Positions 38,147 through 48,366 are shown, numbered from the stretch's first letter. The stretch is 64,000 bases of DNA from Polaribacter cellanae (GCF_017569185.1 NZ_CP071869.1:2656001-2720000), one strand, 5' to 3'. A program made the numbers and translations. Notes: generated by a model from the sequence alone, not told the origin.

Positions 38147-39613
38147 ATGCTTTCACACTTTTTAAATCTGGAATGGAAACAATATTTTCGTTCTGCACAT
38201 TGGCAAAAGGGAATCGCAATTAAAATAATAATGGTCTTTTTTGCCCTTTATTTCATTGTTGCTTTTATAGGACTTGGTGTTGGTGGTTACTATATTCTTA
38301 AGAAAGAGTTTCCAGAACAAGATCCATTACAATTGGTAAATTCCTATTTATTATATGCAATTTTAGGAGACCTAATATTTAGGTATTTAATGCAGAAATT
38401 ACCTGTTATGAATATAAAACCAATGCTAATTTTACCGATAAAAAAAAGCAAATTAGTACATTATGTTTTGGGGAAATCCTCAGTATCTTTTTTTAACTTT
38501 TTAGGCTTGTTTTTTTACGTGCCTTTTGCAGTTGTTTTAATGATAGAAGGTTATGACACTTTAGGTGTTTTAGGTTGGTTATTTACGATGATATTAATTA
38601 TCCAATCTGCAAATTTCTTAAACTTTTTAATTAATAAAAATAATATTGCTTTAGGTGTTATAGTTGCTCTTTTGGTTGGTTTAATTGCCTTACAGAAATT
38701 CGATATTTACAATGTTACTGCTTTTGGAGGTAAAATTTTCGATGCCATTTATGCAAATCCAATCTATTCGTTAATTGGTGTTGCAGTTTTAGCAGTTTTA
38801 TATCATTTAAATTTCAAGCAATTATTTGGCTTGTTATATTTAGATGAAGCTGTAAAAACGAAAGTGGAAGAAGCGAAATCTGTAGATTTGTCTTTTGCAG
38901 ATAAATTAGGCGATGTTGCACCATTTATAAAAAACGATATGCGTCTTATTTGGAGAAACAAAAGAACAAAAACGGTTTTTTTAATGTCTTTTCTTTTTCT
39001 TTTTTATGGATTGATTTTCTTCACACAGAAAACCTACCAAGAAATGCCAGCCATGTTAATGTTTGCATCTTTATTTGTAACTGGAGGTTTTGCATTAAAT
39101 TACGGTCAGTTTATTCCTGCTTGGGACAGTGCACATTATAAATTGTTAATGAGTCAGAGTTTTAAATACCGTAAATTCTTAGAATCTAAATGGATTTTAA
39201 TGGTAGTTATGACCACCATTTTATACTTTTTAAGTTTCCCATATTTATATTTTGGAGTCGATACTTTTTTAATGATAACAGCTGGCGCCATTTTTAACAT
39301 TGGTTTTAACTCGTTATTTTTATTATATGCTGGTTCTTTTAACAGAAAAAGAATCGATTTAAACAAAAGTGGTTTTGGCAATACACAAGGTACAAGTGCC
39401 ACTCAGTTTATAATAATTATTCCAATTATGGGAATTCCGATGTTGTTATTTTGGTTGTTCAACAAATTTGTTGGTGGTAATTCTGGTTACATAGTTGTAG
39501 CATCAATAGGTGTTATAAGTCTGCTTTGTAAAAATTACGCGATGAATTTTATTGAGAAAAAATACATAAAAGACAAATATATTATGATTAACGCATTCGG
39601 AAAAGAAGCCTAA
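38147..39613 (+). CDS. DUF5687 family ABC-type permease
   Basis: A 488-residue integral membrane protein with about 12 hydrophobic segments. The start LSHFLNLEWKQYFRSAHWQKGIAIKIIM and the repeated NDMRLIWRNKRTK are typical of DUF5687, a Bacteroidota permease family similar to ABC-2 exporters. The ATPase follows 23 bases later and is its likely motor. Substrate unknown. Confidence 0.85.
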   Translation: MLSHFLNLEWKQYFRSAHWQKGIAIKIIMVFFALYFIVAFIGLGVGGYYILKKEFPEQDPLQLVNSYLLYAILGDLIFRYLMQKLPVMNIKPMLILPIKKSKLVHYVLGKSSVSFFNFLGLFFYVPFAVVLMIEGYDTLGVLGWLFTMILIIQSANFLNFLINKNNIALGVIVALLVGLIALQKFDIYNVTAFGGKIFDAIYANPIYSLIGVAVLAVLYHLNFKQLFGLLYLDEAVKTKVEEAKSVDLSFADKLGDVAPFIKNDMRLIWRNKRTKTVFLMSFLFLFYGLIFFTQKTYQEMPAMLMFASLFVTGGFALNYGQFIPAWDSAHYKLLMSQSFKYRKFLESKWILMVVMTTILYFLSFPYLYFGVDTFLMITAGAIFNIGFNSLFLLYAGSFNRKRIDLNKSGFGNTQGTSATQFIIIIPIMGIPMLLFWLFNKFVGGNSGYIVVASIGVISLLCKNYAMNFIEKKYIKDKYIMINAFGKEA

Positions 39614-39636
39614 TACCAAACTTAAAAGAAAACACA

Positions 39637-40332
39637 ATGATTACAATAGATACAATATCAAAAAAATACGGAAAAGCAGAAGTTTTAAATGTTGAAAAAA
39701 TAGAGATTCCAACAGGACAAAGTTTTGGTTTGGTGGGGAATAATGGCGCAGGAAAAACAACATTATTCAATATATTATTAGATTTAATTAGACCTACAAC
39801 AGGTACAATTTCCAATCATAATATCGTGGTAAACGAAAGTGAAGAATGGAAGAATTTTACAGGTTCTTTTATAGATGAATCTTTTTTAATTGGCTATTTA
39901 ACACCAGAAGAATATTTCGATTTTATTGGTGATTTACGAGGCATGAACAAGGCAGATGTTGCAAAATTCTTATCAAAATTTGATGAATTTTTCAATGGAG
40001 AAATTGTTGGGAAAAAGAAATATCTAAGAGATTTAAGCAAGGGAAACCAGAAAAAAGCAGGAATTGTTGCTGCTTTAATGGGCAATCCACAAGTAGTAAT
40101 TTTAGATGAGCCGTTTGCTAACTTAGATCCAACCACACAAATTAGACTAAAAAAAATAATTAAAGAACTAACCGAAAACAGCCAAATTACGGTTTTAGTT
40201 TCTAGTCACGATTTAACCCACGTAACAGAAGTTTGCGAAAGAATTGTGGTTTTAGACAAAGGAGCAGTTGTAAAAGACATCGAAACTTCGGAAGCAACTT
40301 TACAAGAACTGGAGAGTTATTTTGCTTTGTAG
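39637..40332 (+). CDS. ABC transporter ATP-binding protein
   Basis: 231 residues. Walker A is GLVGNNGAGKTTLFNILL (about 33-50), a degenerate signature is DLSKGNQKKAGI, Walker B is VVILDEPFANLDP and the switch His is in VSSHDLTHV. The short form with the C-terminal ELESYFAL is typical of ABC-2-type exporters. It is expected to power the DUF5687 permease upstream. Confidence 0.93.
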   Translation: MITIDTISKKYGKAEVLNVEKIEIPTGQSFGLVGNNGAGKTTLFNILLDLIRPTTGTISNHNIVVNESEEWKNFTGSFIDESFLIGYLTPEEYFDFIGDLRGMNKADVAKFLSKFDEFFNGEIVGKKKYLRDLSKGNQKKAGIVAALMGNPQVVILDEPFANLDPTTQIRLKKIIKELTENSQITVLVSSHDLTHVTEVCERIVVLDKGAVVKDIETSEATLQELESYFAL

Positions 40333-40760
40333 ATTTTTGTAATATTAAACGCAAAGTCGCAAAGTCGCAAAGATGCAAAGATGCAAAGTTGCAAAGTTTT
40401 AGAATTGCAAAATATTTCCACCAAGATTGGCTATGTTTTCTATGTTTCTATGTTTCTATGTGGTAAAACACACTGGTTTTCGCAGAAATTAAACGCAAAG
40501 TCGCAAAGATGCAAAGTTGTAGAGTTACAAAGTTTTCCACCAAGATTGGCTATGTTTTTAAGTGGTAAAACACACAGATTTTAGAAGAAGATAATCCTAA
40601 TCTTTACAAGGATAAATGAAAAAGATAATGTAAGGCTGTGCTTGTCGAAGTTTTTATTTTGAAACAAAAGAAAGGCGATTCTTAATTTATTACTATTTTT
40701 ACACTCTTATTTATACTATTTTCGACAGAATTTAGTTTTAGATAAGAGTTTTTTCAATAT
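40333..40760. other. Intergenic region with a duplicated repeat block
   Basis: 430 bases between the ABC ATPase and sprE, mostly filled by the GCAAAG repeat block described at 40346-40580. The last 180 bases are AT-rich. ORFs inside it are repeat artefacts. Confidence 0.6.
40346..40580. repeat. Duplicated block of GCAAAG repeats
   Basis: Copy 1 (about 40346-40480) and copy 2 (about 40488-40580) both start ATTAAACGCAAAGTCGCAAAG, run through TGCAAAG units, then CCACCAAGATTGGCTATGTTTT and GTGGTAAAACACAC. Copy 1 carries more GCAAAG units and extra TTTCTATG units. So both simple-sequence slippage and a segmental duplication are visible. Confidence 0.8.
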
Positions 40761-42989
40761 ATGAAACACATAAAAAAAATCCTTTTTATTGCCATTGCTT
40801 TTGGAGCAATATATTCTTGTAGCACAAAAAAAGATACTGTTCTTAGTAGAAATTTTCATGCTATGACTGCCTATTTCAACATTCTTTTTAATGGAGAAGA
40901 AGCATTTAAACAAGGAATTAAAGGCATTAACGAAGGGTATAAAGACGATTGGTTTAAACAATTACCCATAGAACCCATAGAATTTGACGATCGAAAAATT
41001 GTTGCTCCCACTTTTAAAAATTCTGGAATGGGCGCAGGTTTTGGAGATGTTAAAGAAGAAGAGCAAAAAAGTGCAGGTACTCCATTCGAAAAAGCAGAAG
41101 AAAAAGCTGTAAAAGCCATTCAAAAACATGGAATGAATATCGATGGTTTAGAAAGAAACCGTCAAATAGACGATGCTTATTTATTATTAGGGAAATCACG
41201 TTATTATTCACAACGATTTATTCCTGCGATTGAAGCTTTTAATTATGTAATTGCAAATTATCCTGATGCAAATTTAATTGCAGAAACAAAAATATGGAGA
41301 GCAAAATCGAACATTCGTCTAGACAACGAAGAATTTGCGATAGAATCTATGAAGCTTTTAATGGTTGTAAAAGATACTTTAGAACCCGATTTTCCAGACG
41401 AAATTAAAGAACAAGCTTACACAACTTTGGCAATGGCGTATGTAAAAGCAGACAGCATTCAAAAAGTAAAAAGATACTTACAATTAGCTACAAGAACACA
41501 AGAAAATAGAGATCAGACTGCAAGAAACCTATTTATTTTAGGGCAAATTTATGCTCAAGAAAATAAAAAAGATTCTGCAACAATGGTTTTTAATCGATTA
41601 ACAGAATTTAAAAAAGCACCTTACAAATATAAAATTCATGCAAATATAGAATTGGCAAGAAATGCCAATAACGATTCTATATCTAATAGTTTGTTGGCAA
41701 AAATGCAAAAACTGATTAAAAATAGAGACAACAGGCCTTATTTAGACGAGTTGTATTATCAAGTTGCAACTTTGCACGAAAAAAACGACAGCTTAAAATT
41801 AGCGACAGAATATTACAACAAATCGCTAAGAGCTTTAAATGGAGGAGACAAACAAAAAACATTTACTTACGAAAACTTAGGAAATTTGTATTTTAAGAAT
41901 TCGGAATATCAATTAGCGAGTGCTTATTACGATAGCGTTTTAAACGTTTCTCAAGACAGTTTAGACTTGCGAATTCGACGTGTAAAAAGAAAACATAAAA
42001 ACCTAGCTTCCTTAATTAAGTTCGAAGATATTGTAGAAAGACACGATAGTATTCTAAGAATTGCATCACTTTCTAAAACAGAACAAGAAACGTATTTTCA
42101 AAATTATATCGACGATTTAAAAGTAAGAGACGAAGAAGCAGCACAATTAAAATTAAATCAATTAGCCTTTGGTGGTTCTTTTGGAGGAAGTTCTTTGCAA
42201 TCTGCTAAAAAAGGAAAATGGTATTTTTACAATCAGCAAACCTTAGCTTTTGGTAAAACTGAATTTCAAAGAGTTTGGGGAAACAGAAAGTTAGAAGACA
42301 ATTGGCGTTATTCAGAAAAAACAAGCAATGCCATTTCTAAGACAGATTCTGTTGCGACTGTAACCAGAGATACAAGATACGATTTGGCGAGTTATTTAGA
42401 GAAAATCCCAACAGATAAACAATTAATAGATAGTCTAAAAACAGATAGAAATCAGGCTTTATACGAATTAGGAATCATCTATAAAGAACAGTTTAAAAAC
42501 AGAGATTTAGCGATAAAACGTTTGGAAAGAGTTGCAACTTTACAACCAAGAGAAAAATTAATATTGCCTATAAACTGGCATTTATATCAAATTTATAACG
42601 ATGCTGGCAAAACAGTTAAAGCTTTAAAATATAAAAACACGATTCTTACAAACTACCCAAACACGGTTTTTGCTCAGTTGATTAAAAATCCAGAGAAAAA
42701 GTTCGAAGAAAACGTAAAAGTTAGCGAAGTAGAAAAATCGTATAAAAAACTTTATTACTTATATAAAAAAGGCGAGTATAAAAACGTATTAATAGGAGTT
42801 AACGATATTTTACCAACAATAGGAAATTCGAAATTAAAACCAAAGTTCGAGCTTTTAAAAGCCTATGCAATTGGTAAATATTTACCAAAAGAAATTTATA
42901 AAGAAGCATTAGAATTTGTTAAAATTAACTATGGAAATTCAGAAGAAGGAAAGAAAGCAAAAGAAATCTTAGAACAATTAAACAAATAA
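40761..42989 (+). CDS. sprE: Type IX secretion system lipoprotein SprE/PorW
   Basis: A 742-residue lipoprotein (signal ending IYSCSTKKDT) of the outer-membrane periplasmic face. It is made of TPR-like helical repeats over much of its length (for example DDAYLLLGKSRYYSQRFIPAIEAFNYVIANYP). The start VLSRNFHAMTAYFNILFNGEEAFKQG is highly typical of SprE/PorW, a component needed for type IX secretion and gliding in relatives. The family is known near bactofilin and atp genes, as here. It is shorter than some members but without an obvious gap. Confidence 0.88.
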   Translation: MKHIKKILFIAIAFGAIYSCSTKKDTVLSRNFHAMTAYFNILFNGEEAFKQGIKGINEGYKDDWFKQLPIEPIEFDDRKIVAPTFKNSGMGAGFGDVKEEEQKSAGTPFEKAEEKAVKAIQKHGMNIDGLERNRQIDDAYLLLGKSRYYSQRFIPAIEAFNYVIANYPDANLIAETKIWRAKSNIRLDNEEFAIESMKLLMVVKDTLEPDFPDEIKEQAYTTLAMAYVKADSIQKVKRYLQLATRTQENRDQTARNLFILGQIYAQENKKDSATMVFNRLTEFKKAPYKYKIHANIELARNANNDSISNSLLAKMQKLIKNRDNRPYLDELYYQVATLHEKNDSLKLATEYYNKSLRALNGGDKQKTFTYENLGNLYFKNSEYQLASAYYDSVLNVSQDSLDLRIRRVKRKHKNLASLIKFEDIVERHDSILRIASLSKTEQETYFQNYIDDLKVRDEEAAQLKLNQLAFGGSFGGSSLQSAKKGKWYFYNQQTLAFGKTEFQRVWGNRKLEDNWRYSEKTSNAISKTDSVATVTRDTRYDLASYLEKIPTDKQLIDSLKTDRNQALYELGIIYKEQFKNRDLAIKRLERVATLQPREKLILPINWHLYQIYNDAGKTVKALKYKNTILTNYPNTVFAQLIKNPEKKFEENVKVSEVEKSYKKLYYLYKKGEYKNVLIGVNDILPTIGNSKLKPKFELLKAYAIGKYLPKEIYKEALEFVKINYGNSEEGKKAKEILEQLNK

Positions 42990-42991
42990 GT

Positions 42992-43405
42992 ATGTTTAAC
43001 AGTAAAGAAAAAAAACAGGTAAAACCAAAAGTTATGGAAAGAAATGTTGTTGCAAAAAACACAACCATTGTTGGAGATATTAAATCTGATGGCGATTTTA
43101 GAATCGATGGAACCTTAGAAGGAACACTAAAAACCCAAGGTCGTGTTATTATTGGTGTAGATGGTTTTATAAAAGGAAATGTAGAAGCTACAAATGCAGA
43201 TATCGAAGGAAAATTTTCTGGAACCTTACAAGTTGCTAAAACCTTAACGATTAAAGGAACTGCAAATATTTCTGGAGAGGTAACCATTGGAAAATTATCA
43301 ATAGAACCTGGTGCCGCCTTTAATGCAACTTGTGCAATGAAAGGCGCATTAAAAGAAATGAACACTGGTAAAGATGGAAAAAAAGCCTCAGAAAAAACCG
43401 CTTAA
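42992..43405 (+). CDS. Bactofilin (polymer-forming cytoskeletal protein)
   Basis: A 137-residue polymerising beta-helix protein. It has the typical start of the core (VVAKNTTIVGDIKSDGDFRIDGTLEGTL), repeated G-x-x-x-x-I turns to about residue 115, and a basic C-terminus. It overlaps the atpZ-like gene by 32 bases and follows sprE by 2, so it is part of the same operon. Probably a cytoskeletal scaffold. Confidence 0.92.
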   Translation: MFNSKEKKQVKPKVMERNVVAKNTTIVGDIKSDGDFRIDGTLEGTLKTQGRVIIGVDGFIKGNVEATNADIEGKFSGTLQVAKTLTIKGTANISGEVTIGKLSIEPGAAFNATCAMKGALKEMNTGKDGKKASEKTA

Positions 43406-43589
43406 CAAAGCCATTGCACTTTCTGGTGCAGGTTTACAAATGGGGTTAACCATTTATTTAGGTTTTTTATTAGGAAAATGGTTAGACAAACAATTCCATT
43501 TTTCTTTCTTAACAGAAACCATTACGTTATTAGCGATTTTTTTAGCCATGTATTCTTTGATAAAACAAGCTAATAAAATTAATGAATAA
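43374..43589 (+). CDS. AtpZ/AtpI family protein
   Basis: A 71-residue protein with two membrane helices (GAGLQMGLTIYLGFLLGKWLD and ETITLLAIFLAMYSLI). It matches the small AtpZ/AtpI F1Fo assembly accessory family found before atp genes. The start lies inside the bactofilin gene, in another frame. Confidence 0.8.
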   Translation: MEKKPQKKPLNKAIALSGAGLQMGLTIYLGFLLGKWLDKQFHFSFLTETITLLAIFLAMYSLIKQANKINE

Positions 43590-43986
43590 AGATATTTTTC
43601 GGTACATTTTGGTGTTTGTTGGTCTTTTTTTAATTGGCTATTATACGCACTTAAAAATTTTAGATTTACAAGGTTTAAAATTGCAGTTTTCTTTGGAGAA
43701 AGTGTATCTATTTCACACCTTTTTTTCAGCATTAATATCCATAAATTTAAGGTTTGTTTCTACTGTTAATAAACTTTTTCCTCAGTTAGGTTTTATCTAT
43801 TTAGGTACTTTAGTTGTTAAGTTAATTTTGTTCGCTATATTTTTCTACAATCCTTTGTTTACAGTAGATTCGTTTAGTTTTGCTGAAAAAATCTCGTTGT
43901 TTATTCCACTTTTTATTTTTTTATTAACAGAAGCTATTTTTGTTGTAAAAATACTCAACCAAAAAGATTCAAAAATTATTCAATAA
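43582..43986 (+). CDS. DUF6168-like membrane protein
   Basis: A 134-residue protein with four membrane helices, overlapping atpZ by 8 bases. It is positioned where AtpI-like genes lie in atp operons. In Bacteroidota this position holds a DUF6168 protein; the match is from context and size. Probably helps F1Fo assembly or ion supply, but this is unproven. Confidence 0.6.
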   Translation: MNKDIFRYILVFVGLFLIGYYTHLKILDLQGLKLQFSLEKVYLFHTFFSALISINLRFVSTVNKLFPQLGFIYLGTLVVKLILFAIFFYNPLFTVDSFSFAEKISLFIPLFIFLLTEAIFVVKILNQKDSKIIQ

Positions 43987-43993
43987 AAAAAGG

Positions 43994-44023
43994 TTTGTAG
44001 TTTTGAATTATTGCGTACCTTTG
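43994..44023 (+). promoter_or_regulatory. Promoter of the atpBEFHAG operon
   Basis: TTTG (43994-43997) and TACCTTTG (44016-44023) are 18 bases apart, a good match to the Bacteroidota -33 and -7 elements, 28 bases before the atpB ATG. It gives the ATP synthase genes expression independent of sprE. Confidence 0.7.
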
Positions 44024-44051
44024 CGCCGAATTTAGAAAGCGTATTTTTACA

Positions 44052-45248
44052 ATGAAGGTTGCACAAAAAACAATCCAATTTCTTACAATAGTAGCAATAG
44101 CCCTTTTTACAGCGGTTAGTTTTGCATCAGGATCTGATAAAAAACAAGATCACGATACTGATGGTGGTCGTGTAAATACGAAAGCAGAAGTAGATGCCTA
44201 TATTCTACATCACATTAAAGATTCTCACGATTTTTCTTTATTTTCTTACACAAGTGATTCAGGAGAAAGAAAACATGTTGGTTTTCCATTACCAGTAATT
44301 TTATGGACAAGCGAAGGTTTGGTTACTTTTATGTCTTCAGAATTTCATCATAATGACGATGGTCATGTAATTGTTGAAAAAAAAGGTTTAAAATTCGCAA
44401 AAATTCATTCTAAAATATACGAATTAGATAAAGGTGCTTCTACAGTTGTTTTTGATGAAAATCATCATGCAGAAAATGCACACAAAGTTTTAGATTTTTC
44501 AATTACAAAAAGTGCTTTCGGTATTTTATTAATTGGATTATTGTTGTTATTCTGGTTCTCTAGATTGGCAAAACAATACAAAACTAAAAATGTTCCTACA
44601 GGTTTCGCAAGAGTTTTAGAACCTTTGGTTTTATATGTTCGAGACGAAATTGCAAGACCAAATATTGGAGATAAACATTACAGAAGATTTACAGGTTATT
44701 TATTAACAGTATTCTTTTTTATATGGGTTTTAAACTTAGTAGGTTTAACGCCATTCGGTTTTAATGTTACAGGTCAATTAGCAGTTACTGCTTGTTTGGC
44801 AATTTTTACATTGGTAATTTATACAGTTAGTGGAAATAAGGATTATTGGATGCACATGTTGTGGATGCCAGGAGTTCCTGTTTTAATTCGCCCAGTTTTA
44901 GCAATTATAGAATTGGCTGGAGCATTAATTATTAAACCATTCTCATTATTAGTACGTTTGTTTGCAAACATTTCAGCAGGGCACATTGTAGTAATGAGTT
45001 TAATTGCAATTATGTTTACACTTAAAGAATCTTTAGGGGTTGTTGGTGCAACAGGATTGTCTTTTGTATTATCATTTTTTATATTATTAATTGAAGTTTT
45101 AGTCGCTTTCTTACAAGCATATATCTTTACAATGCTTTCAGCATTATTTATTGGTATGGCAGTAGCAGAGCACGATCATGACCATAAACATGATAAAAAA
45201 GGACACGAAATTCCAGACTCGGAAGATGTTAGAGGGAATTTCATTTAA
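44052..45248 (+). CDS. atpB: F1Fo ATP synthase subunit a, with long N-terminal extension
   Basis: A 398-residue proton-channel subunit. The first 150 residues form a signal-like helix and a periplasmic domain, as in other Bacteroidota, with several His-rich patches (HHNDDGH, ENHHAENAHK). Channel helices follow: RRFTGYLLTVFFFIWVLNLVGL, then the essential Arg in PFSLLVRLFANISAGHIVVMS and the last helix LLIEVLVAFLQAYIFTMLSALFI. The C-terminus is His-rich (EHDHDHKHDKKGHE). Confidence 0.93.
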   Translation: MKVAQKTIQFLTIVAIALFTAVSFASGSDKKQDHDTDGGRVNTKAEVDAYILHHIKDSHDFSLFSYTSDSGERKHVGFPLPVILWTSEGLVTFMSSEFHHNDDGHVIVEKKGLKFAKIHSKIYELDKGASTVVFDENHHAENAHKVLDFSITKSAFGILLIGLLLLFWFSRLAKQYKTKNVPTGFARVLEPLVLYVRDEIARPNIGDKHYRRFTGYLLTVFFFIWVLNLVGLTPFGFNVTGQLAVTACLAIFTLVIYTVSGNKDYWMHMLWMPGVPVLIRPVLAIIELAGALIIKPFSLLVRLFANISAGHIVVMSLIAIMFTLKESLGVVGATGLSFVLSFFILLIEVLVAFLQAYIFTMLSALFIGMAVAEHDHDHKHDKKGHEIPDSEDVRGNFI

Positions 45249-45264
45249 ACAAGAGTATTTTTAA

Positions 45265-45474
<210 letters not shown>

Positions 45475-45634
45475 TCCAAACAAAAACAGAAAATAGCGTT
45501 CTGTAACGGTTGGTTACAGAACCTATTTTTAATTTCCATTTTTATGGAAATACTCCTGTATTTCAGGATAAAAAGAGAAACCTCAGGGAAAACTCTTTAA
45601 ATTAAAAAAAGAAAATATATAATTAGTTTATAGA

Positions 45635-46135
45635 ATGGAAACTTTATTAAACGATTTTTCACCAGGATTATTTGTAGTATCAACAATATTATTGTTGGCT
45701 TTAATTGCTTTAATGGTGAAGTTTGCTTGGAAACCAATTTTAAATTCTTTAGAAGAAAGAGAGTCTGGAATCGAAAAAGCATTAGAATCTGCAGAAAATG
45801 CGCGTAAAGAAATGCAAAATTTACAAGCAGATAACGAAAGATTGGTAAAAGAAGCAAGAGCAGAAAGAGATGCAATGATGAAAGATGCAAGAGAGATTAG
45901 AGATAATATGATTGCAGAAGCAAAAGAAGATGCAAAAGAAGTTACTGCTGCATTAATCGAAAAAGCACAAGCTTCTATTGTTCAAGAAAAACAAGCAGCT
46001 TTAGCAGAAATTAAAAAGAACGTTGCAGATTTATCTATTGGTATCGCAGAATCTGTTATTAAGAAAGAATTATCTAATAAAGAAGATCAACTTAAATTGG
46101 TTGAAGATATCTTAAAAGACGTTACTTTAAACTAA
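45635..46135 (+). CDS. atpF: F1Fo ATP synthase subunit b
   Basis: 166-residue peripheral stalk. One N-terminal membrane helix (FVVSTILLLALIALMVKFAWKPI) is followed by a long charged coiled coil to the end. It lies 6 bases before atpH. The gap after atpE (45475-45634) contains a GTAACGGTTGGTTAC-type inverted repeat (near 45502-45518), possibly an attenuating hairpin tuning subunit ratios. Confidence 0.95.
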   Translation: METLLNDFSPGLFVVSTILLLALIALMVKFAWKPILNSLEERESGIEKALESAENARKEMQNLQADNERLVKEARAERDAMMKDAREIRDNMIAEAKEDAKEVTAALIEKAQASIVQEKQAALAEIKKNVADLSIGIAESVIKKELSNKEDQLKLVEDILKDVTLN

Positions 46136-46141
46136 GCATCA

Positions 46142-46699
46142 ATGAAAGACGCAAGAGCAGCATTACGTTACGCCAAAGCAATCTTAAATCTTGCAACAGA
46201 TTCTAAGTCGGAGTCTGCAGTAAATGACGACATGTCTTTTATTGCAAACACAATTGCCGAAAATAAAGAATTAGAGGTAATGTTAAGAAGTCCTATCGTA
46301 AAATCTTCAGACAAGATGAATGTTTTAAAAGCATTGTTCGATGGTAAGGTAAACAACATTACATTAGGTTTATTCCATTTGTTACAAGACAACAAAAGAA
46401 TTGGAATGTTAGAACCTATTGCTAAGAAATATGCAATTGTTTTCGATCATTTAAAAAGCACACAAGTGGCGAAAGTTACTACAGCTGTTGCTTTAACAAA
46501 AGAAGTAGAAAAGCAAGTTTTAGATAAAATTGTAGCTTTAACAGGCGAAAAAGCAAATTTAGAAAACGTAATAAACCCAGCTATTTTAGGAGGGTTTATT
46601 TTACGTGTTGGAGATGTACAGTATGATGCAAGTATCTCTAATTATTTAAACGAATTGAAAAAGGAATTCGACAACAGTCATTACATTCCAAAAATTTAA
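46142..46699 (+). CDS. atpH: F1Fo ATP synthase subunit delta
   Basis: 185 residues linking F1 to the stalk. Typical start AALRYAKAILNLA and C-terminal VINPAILGGFILRVGDVQYDASISNYLNELKKEF. It is 21 bases upstream of atpA. Confidence 0.95.
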   Translation: MKDARAALRYAKAILNLATDSKSESAVNDDMSFIANTIAENKELEVMLRSPIVKSSDKMNVLKALFDGKVNNITLGLFHLLQDNKRIGMLEPIAKKYAIVFDHLKSTQVAKVTTAVALTKEVEKQVLDKIVALTGEKANLENVINPAILGGFILRVGDVQYDASISNYLNELKKEFDNSHYIPKI

Positions 46700-46720
46700 T
46701 TATACATCAAATTATAAAAG

Positions 46721-48298
46721 ATGGCAAGTATTAAACCAGCTGAAGTATCAGCAATTTTAAAGCAACAGTTAACAAATTTCGAAGCAAAAGCTACTTTAAA
46801 CGAAGTAGGAACTGTTTTACAAGTAGGAGATGGAATTGCACGTGTGTATGGTCTTTCTAATGTTCAATATGGTGAATTGGTAGAATTCGAAAACGGATTG
46901 GAAGGTATCGTATTAAACTTAGAAGAAGACAATGCAGGAGTTGTATTATTAGGAGCTTCTACTTCAATTAGAGAAGGTTCTACCGTAAAACGTACAGAAC
47001 GTATTGCTTCTTTAAGAGCAGGTGAAGGAATTGTAGGAAGAGTTGTAGATACTTTAGGAAGTCCTATAGATGGTAAAGGTCCTATTGAAGGAACTACTTA
47101 CGAAATGCCTTTGGAGCGTAGAGCACCAGGAGTTATCTATAGAGAGCCTGTAACTGAGCCATTACAAACTGGTATTAAGTCTATTGATGCAATGATTCCT
47201 GTGGGTAGAGGTCAACGTGAGTTGATTATTGGAGACCGTCAAACAGGTAAATCTACAGTAGCTTTAGATACCATTTTAAATCAAAAAGAATTTTACGATG
47301 CTGGTGAGCCAGTATATTGTATTTATGTTGCTATCGGTCAAAAAGCTTCTACAGTTGCAGCAATTGCAAATATGTTAGAAGAAAGAGGCGCTTTAGCTTA
47401 TACTACAATCGTAGCAGCAAATGCATCAGATCCTGCAGCAATGCAAGTATATGCACCTTTTGCTGGAGCTGCAATTGGAGAATATTTTAGAGATTCTGGA
47501 AGACCCGCTTTAATTATTTTTGATGATTTATCAAAACAAGCTGTTGCCTACCGTGAAATTTCTTTATTATTAAGAAGACCTCCAGGACGTGAGGCATATC
47601 CAGGAGATGTATTTTACTTACACTCTAGATTATTAGAAAGAGCTGCAAAAGTTATTAATGATGATAAAATTGCAAGTGAAATGAACGATTTACCAGATTC
47701 TATTAAAGGAATCGTAAAAGGTGGAGGTTCTTTAACTGCATTACCAATTATCGAAACTCAAGCAGGAGACGTATCTGCATACATTCCAACAAACGTAATT
47801 TCGATTACAGATGGACAAATTTTCTTAGATGGAGATTTATTTAACTCAGGTGTAAGACCAGCAATTAACGTAGGTATTTCTGTATCTCGTGTTGGAGGTA
47901 ATGCACAAATTAAATCTATGAAAAAAGTATCTGGTACATTAAAATTAGATCAAGCAGCATATCGTGAATTAGAAGCGTTTGCTAAGTTTGGTTCCGATTT
48001 AGATGCAGCTACCATGAGTGTAATTTCTAAAGGACAACGTAATGTTGAAATTTTAAAACAAGCGCAAAACGATCCTTATCCAGTAGAAGACCAAATTGCA
48101 ATTATTTATGCAGGTTCTAAAAACTTGTTAAAAGATGTACCTGTAGAAAAAGTAAAAAAATTCGAAAGAGATTATATCGATTATTTAAACGCAAAACATA
48201 GAGATACTTTAGATACCTTAAAATCTGGTAAGTTAACAGACGAAGTAATTGCTACTTTAACGTCTGCAGCTGCAGAAGTATCTAAACATTTTGCATAA
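46721..48298 (+). CDS. atpA: F1Fo ATP synthase subunit alpha
   Basis: 525 residues. N-terminal barrel, then Walker [10 protein letters not shown] (about 173-181), Walker [13 protein letters not shown] and the alpha signature [20 protein letters not shown]. Full-length and canonical. Confidence 0.98.
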   Translation: MASIKPAEVSAILKQQLTNFEAKATLNEVGTVLQVGDGIARVYGLSNVQYGELVEFENGLEGIVLNLEEDNAGVVLLGASTSIREGSTVKRTERIASLRAGEGIVGRVVDTLGSPIDGKGPIEGTTYEMPLERRAPGVIYREPVTEPLQTGIKSIDAMIPVGRGQRELIIGDRQTGKSTVALDTILNQKEFYDAGEPVYCIYVAIGQKASTVAAIANMLEERGALAYTTIVAANASDPAAMQVYAPFAGAAIGEYFRDSGRPALIIFDDLSKQAVAYREISLLLRRPPGREAYPGDVFYLHSRLLERAAKVINDDKIASEMNDLPDSIKGIVKGGGSLTALPIIETQAGDVSAYIPTNVISITDGQIFLDGDLFNSGVRPAINVGISVSRVGGNAQIKSMKKVSGTLKLDQAAYRELEAFAKFGSDLDAATMSVISKGQRNVEILKQAQNDPYPVEDQIAIIYAGSKNLLKDVPVEKVKKFERDYIDYLNAKHRDTLDTLKSGKLTDEVIATLTSAAAEVSKHFA

Positions 48299-48366
48299 TA
48301 GACGTTAGCTTATAGCTTTTAGACAGTAACACTAAAAACTAAAGACTAATAACTAACAACTAAAGA

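Noticed and set aside
40346..40580. Possible CRISPR array
   Set aside because: Repeat units are only 6-8 bases without unique spacers of constant length, and no cas genes are near.
40233..40584. Two small plus-strand ORFs in the GCAAAG repeats
   Set aside because: Their amino acids simply follow the repeat units and the end of the ABC ATPase gene in another frame.
45475..45634. Small gene between atpE and atpF
   Set aside because: No ORF with an ATG and family resemblance was seen; the gap holds a hairpin-like sequence and AT-rich DNA.
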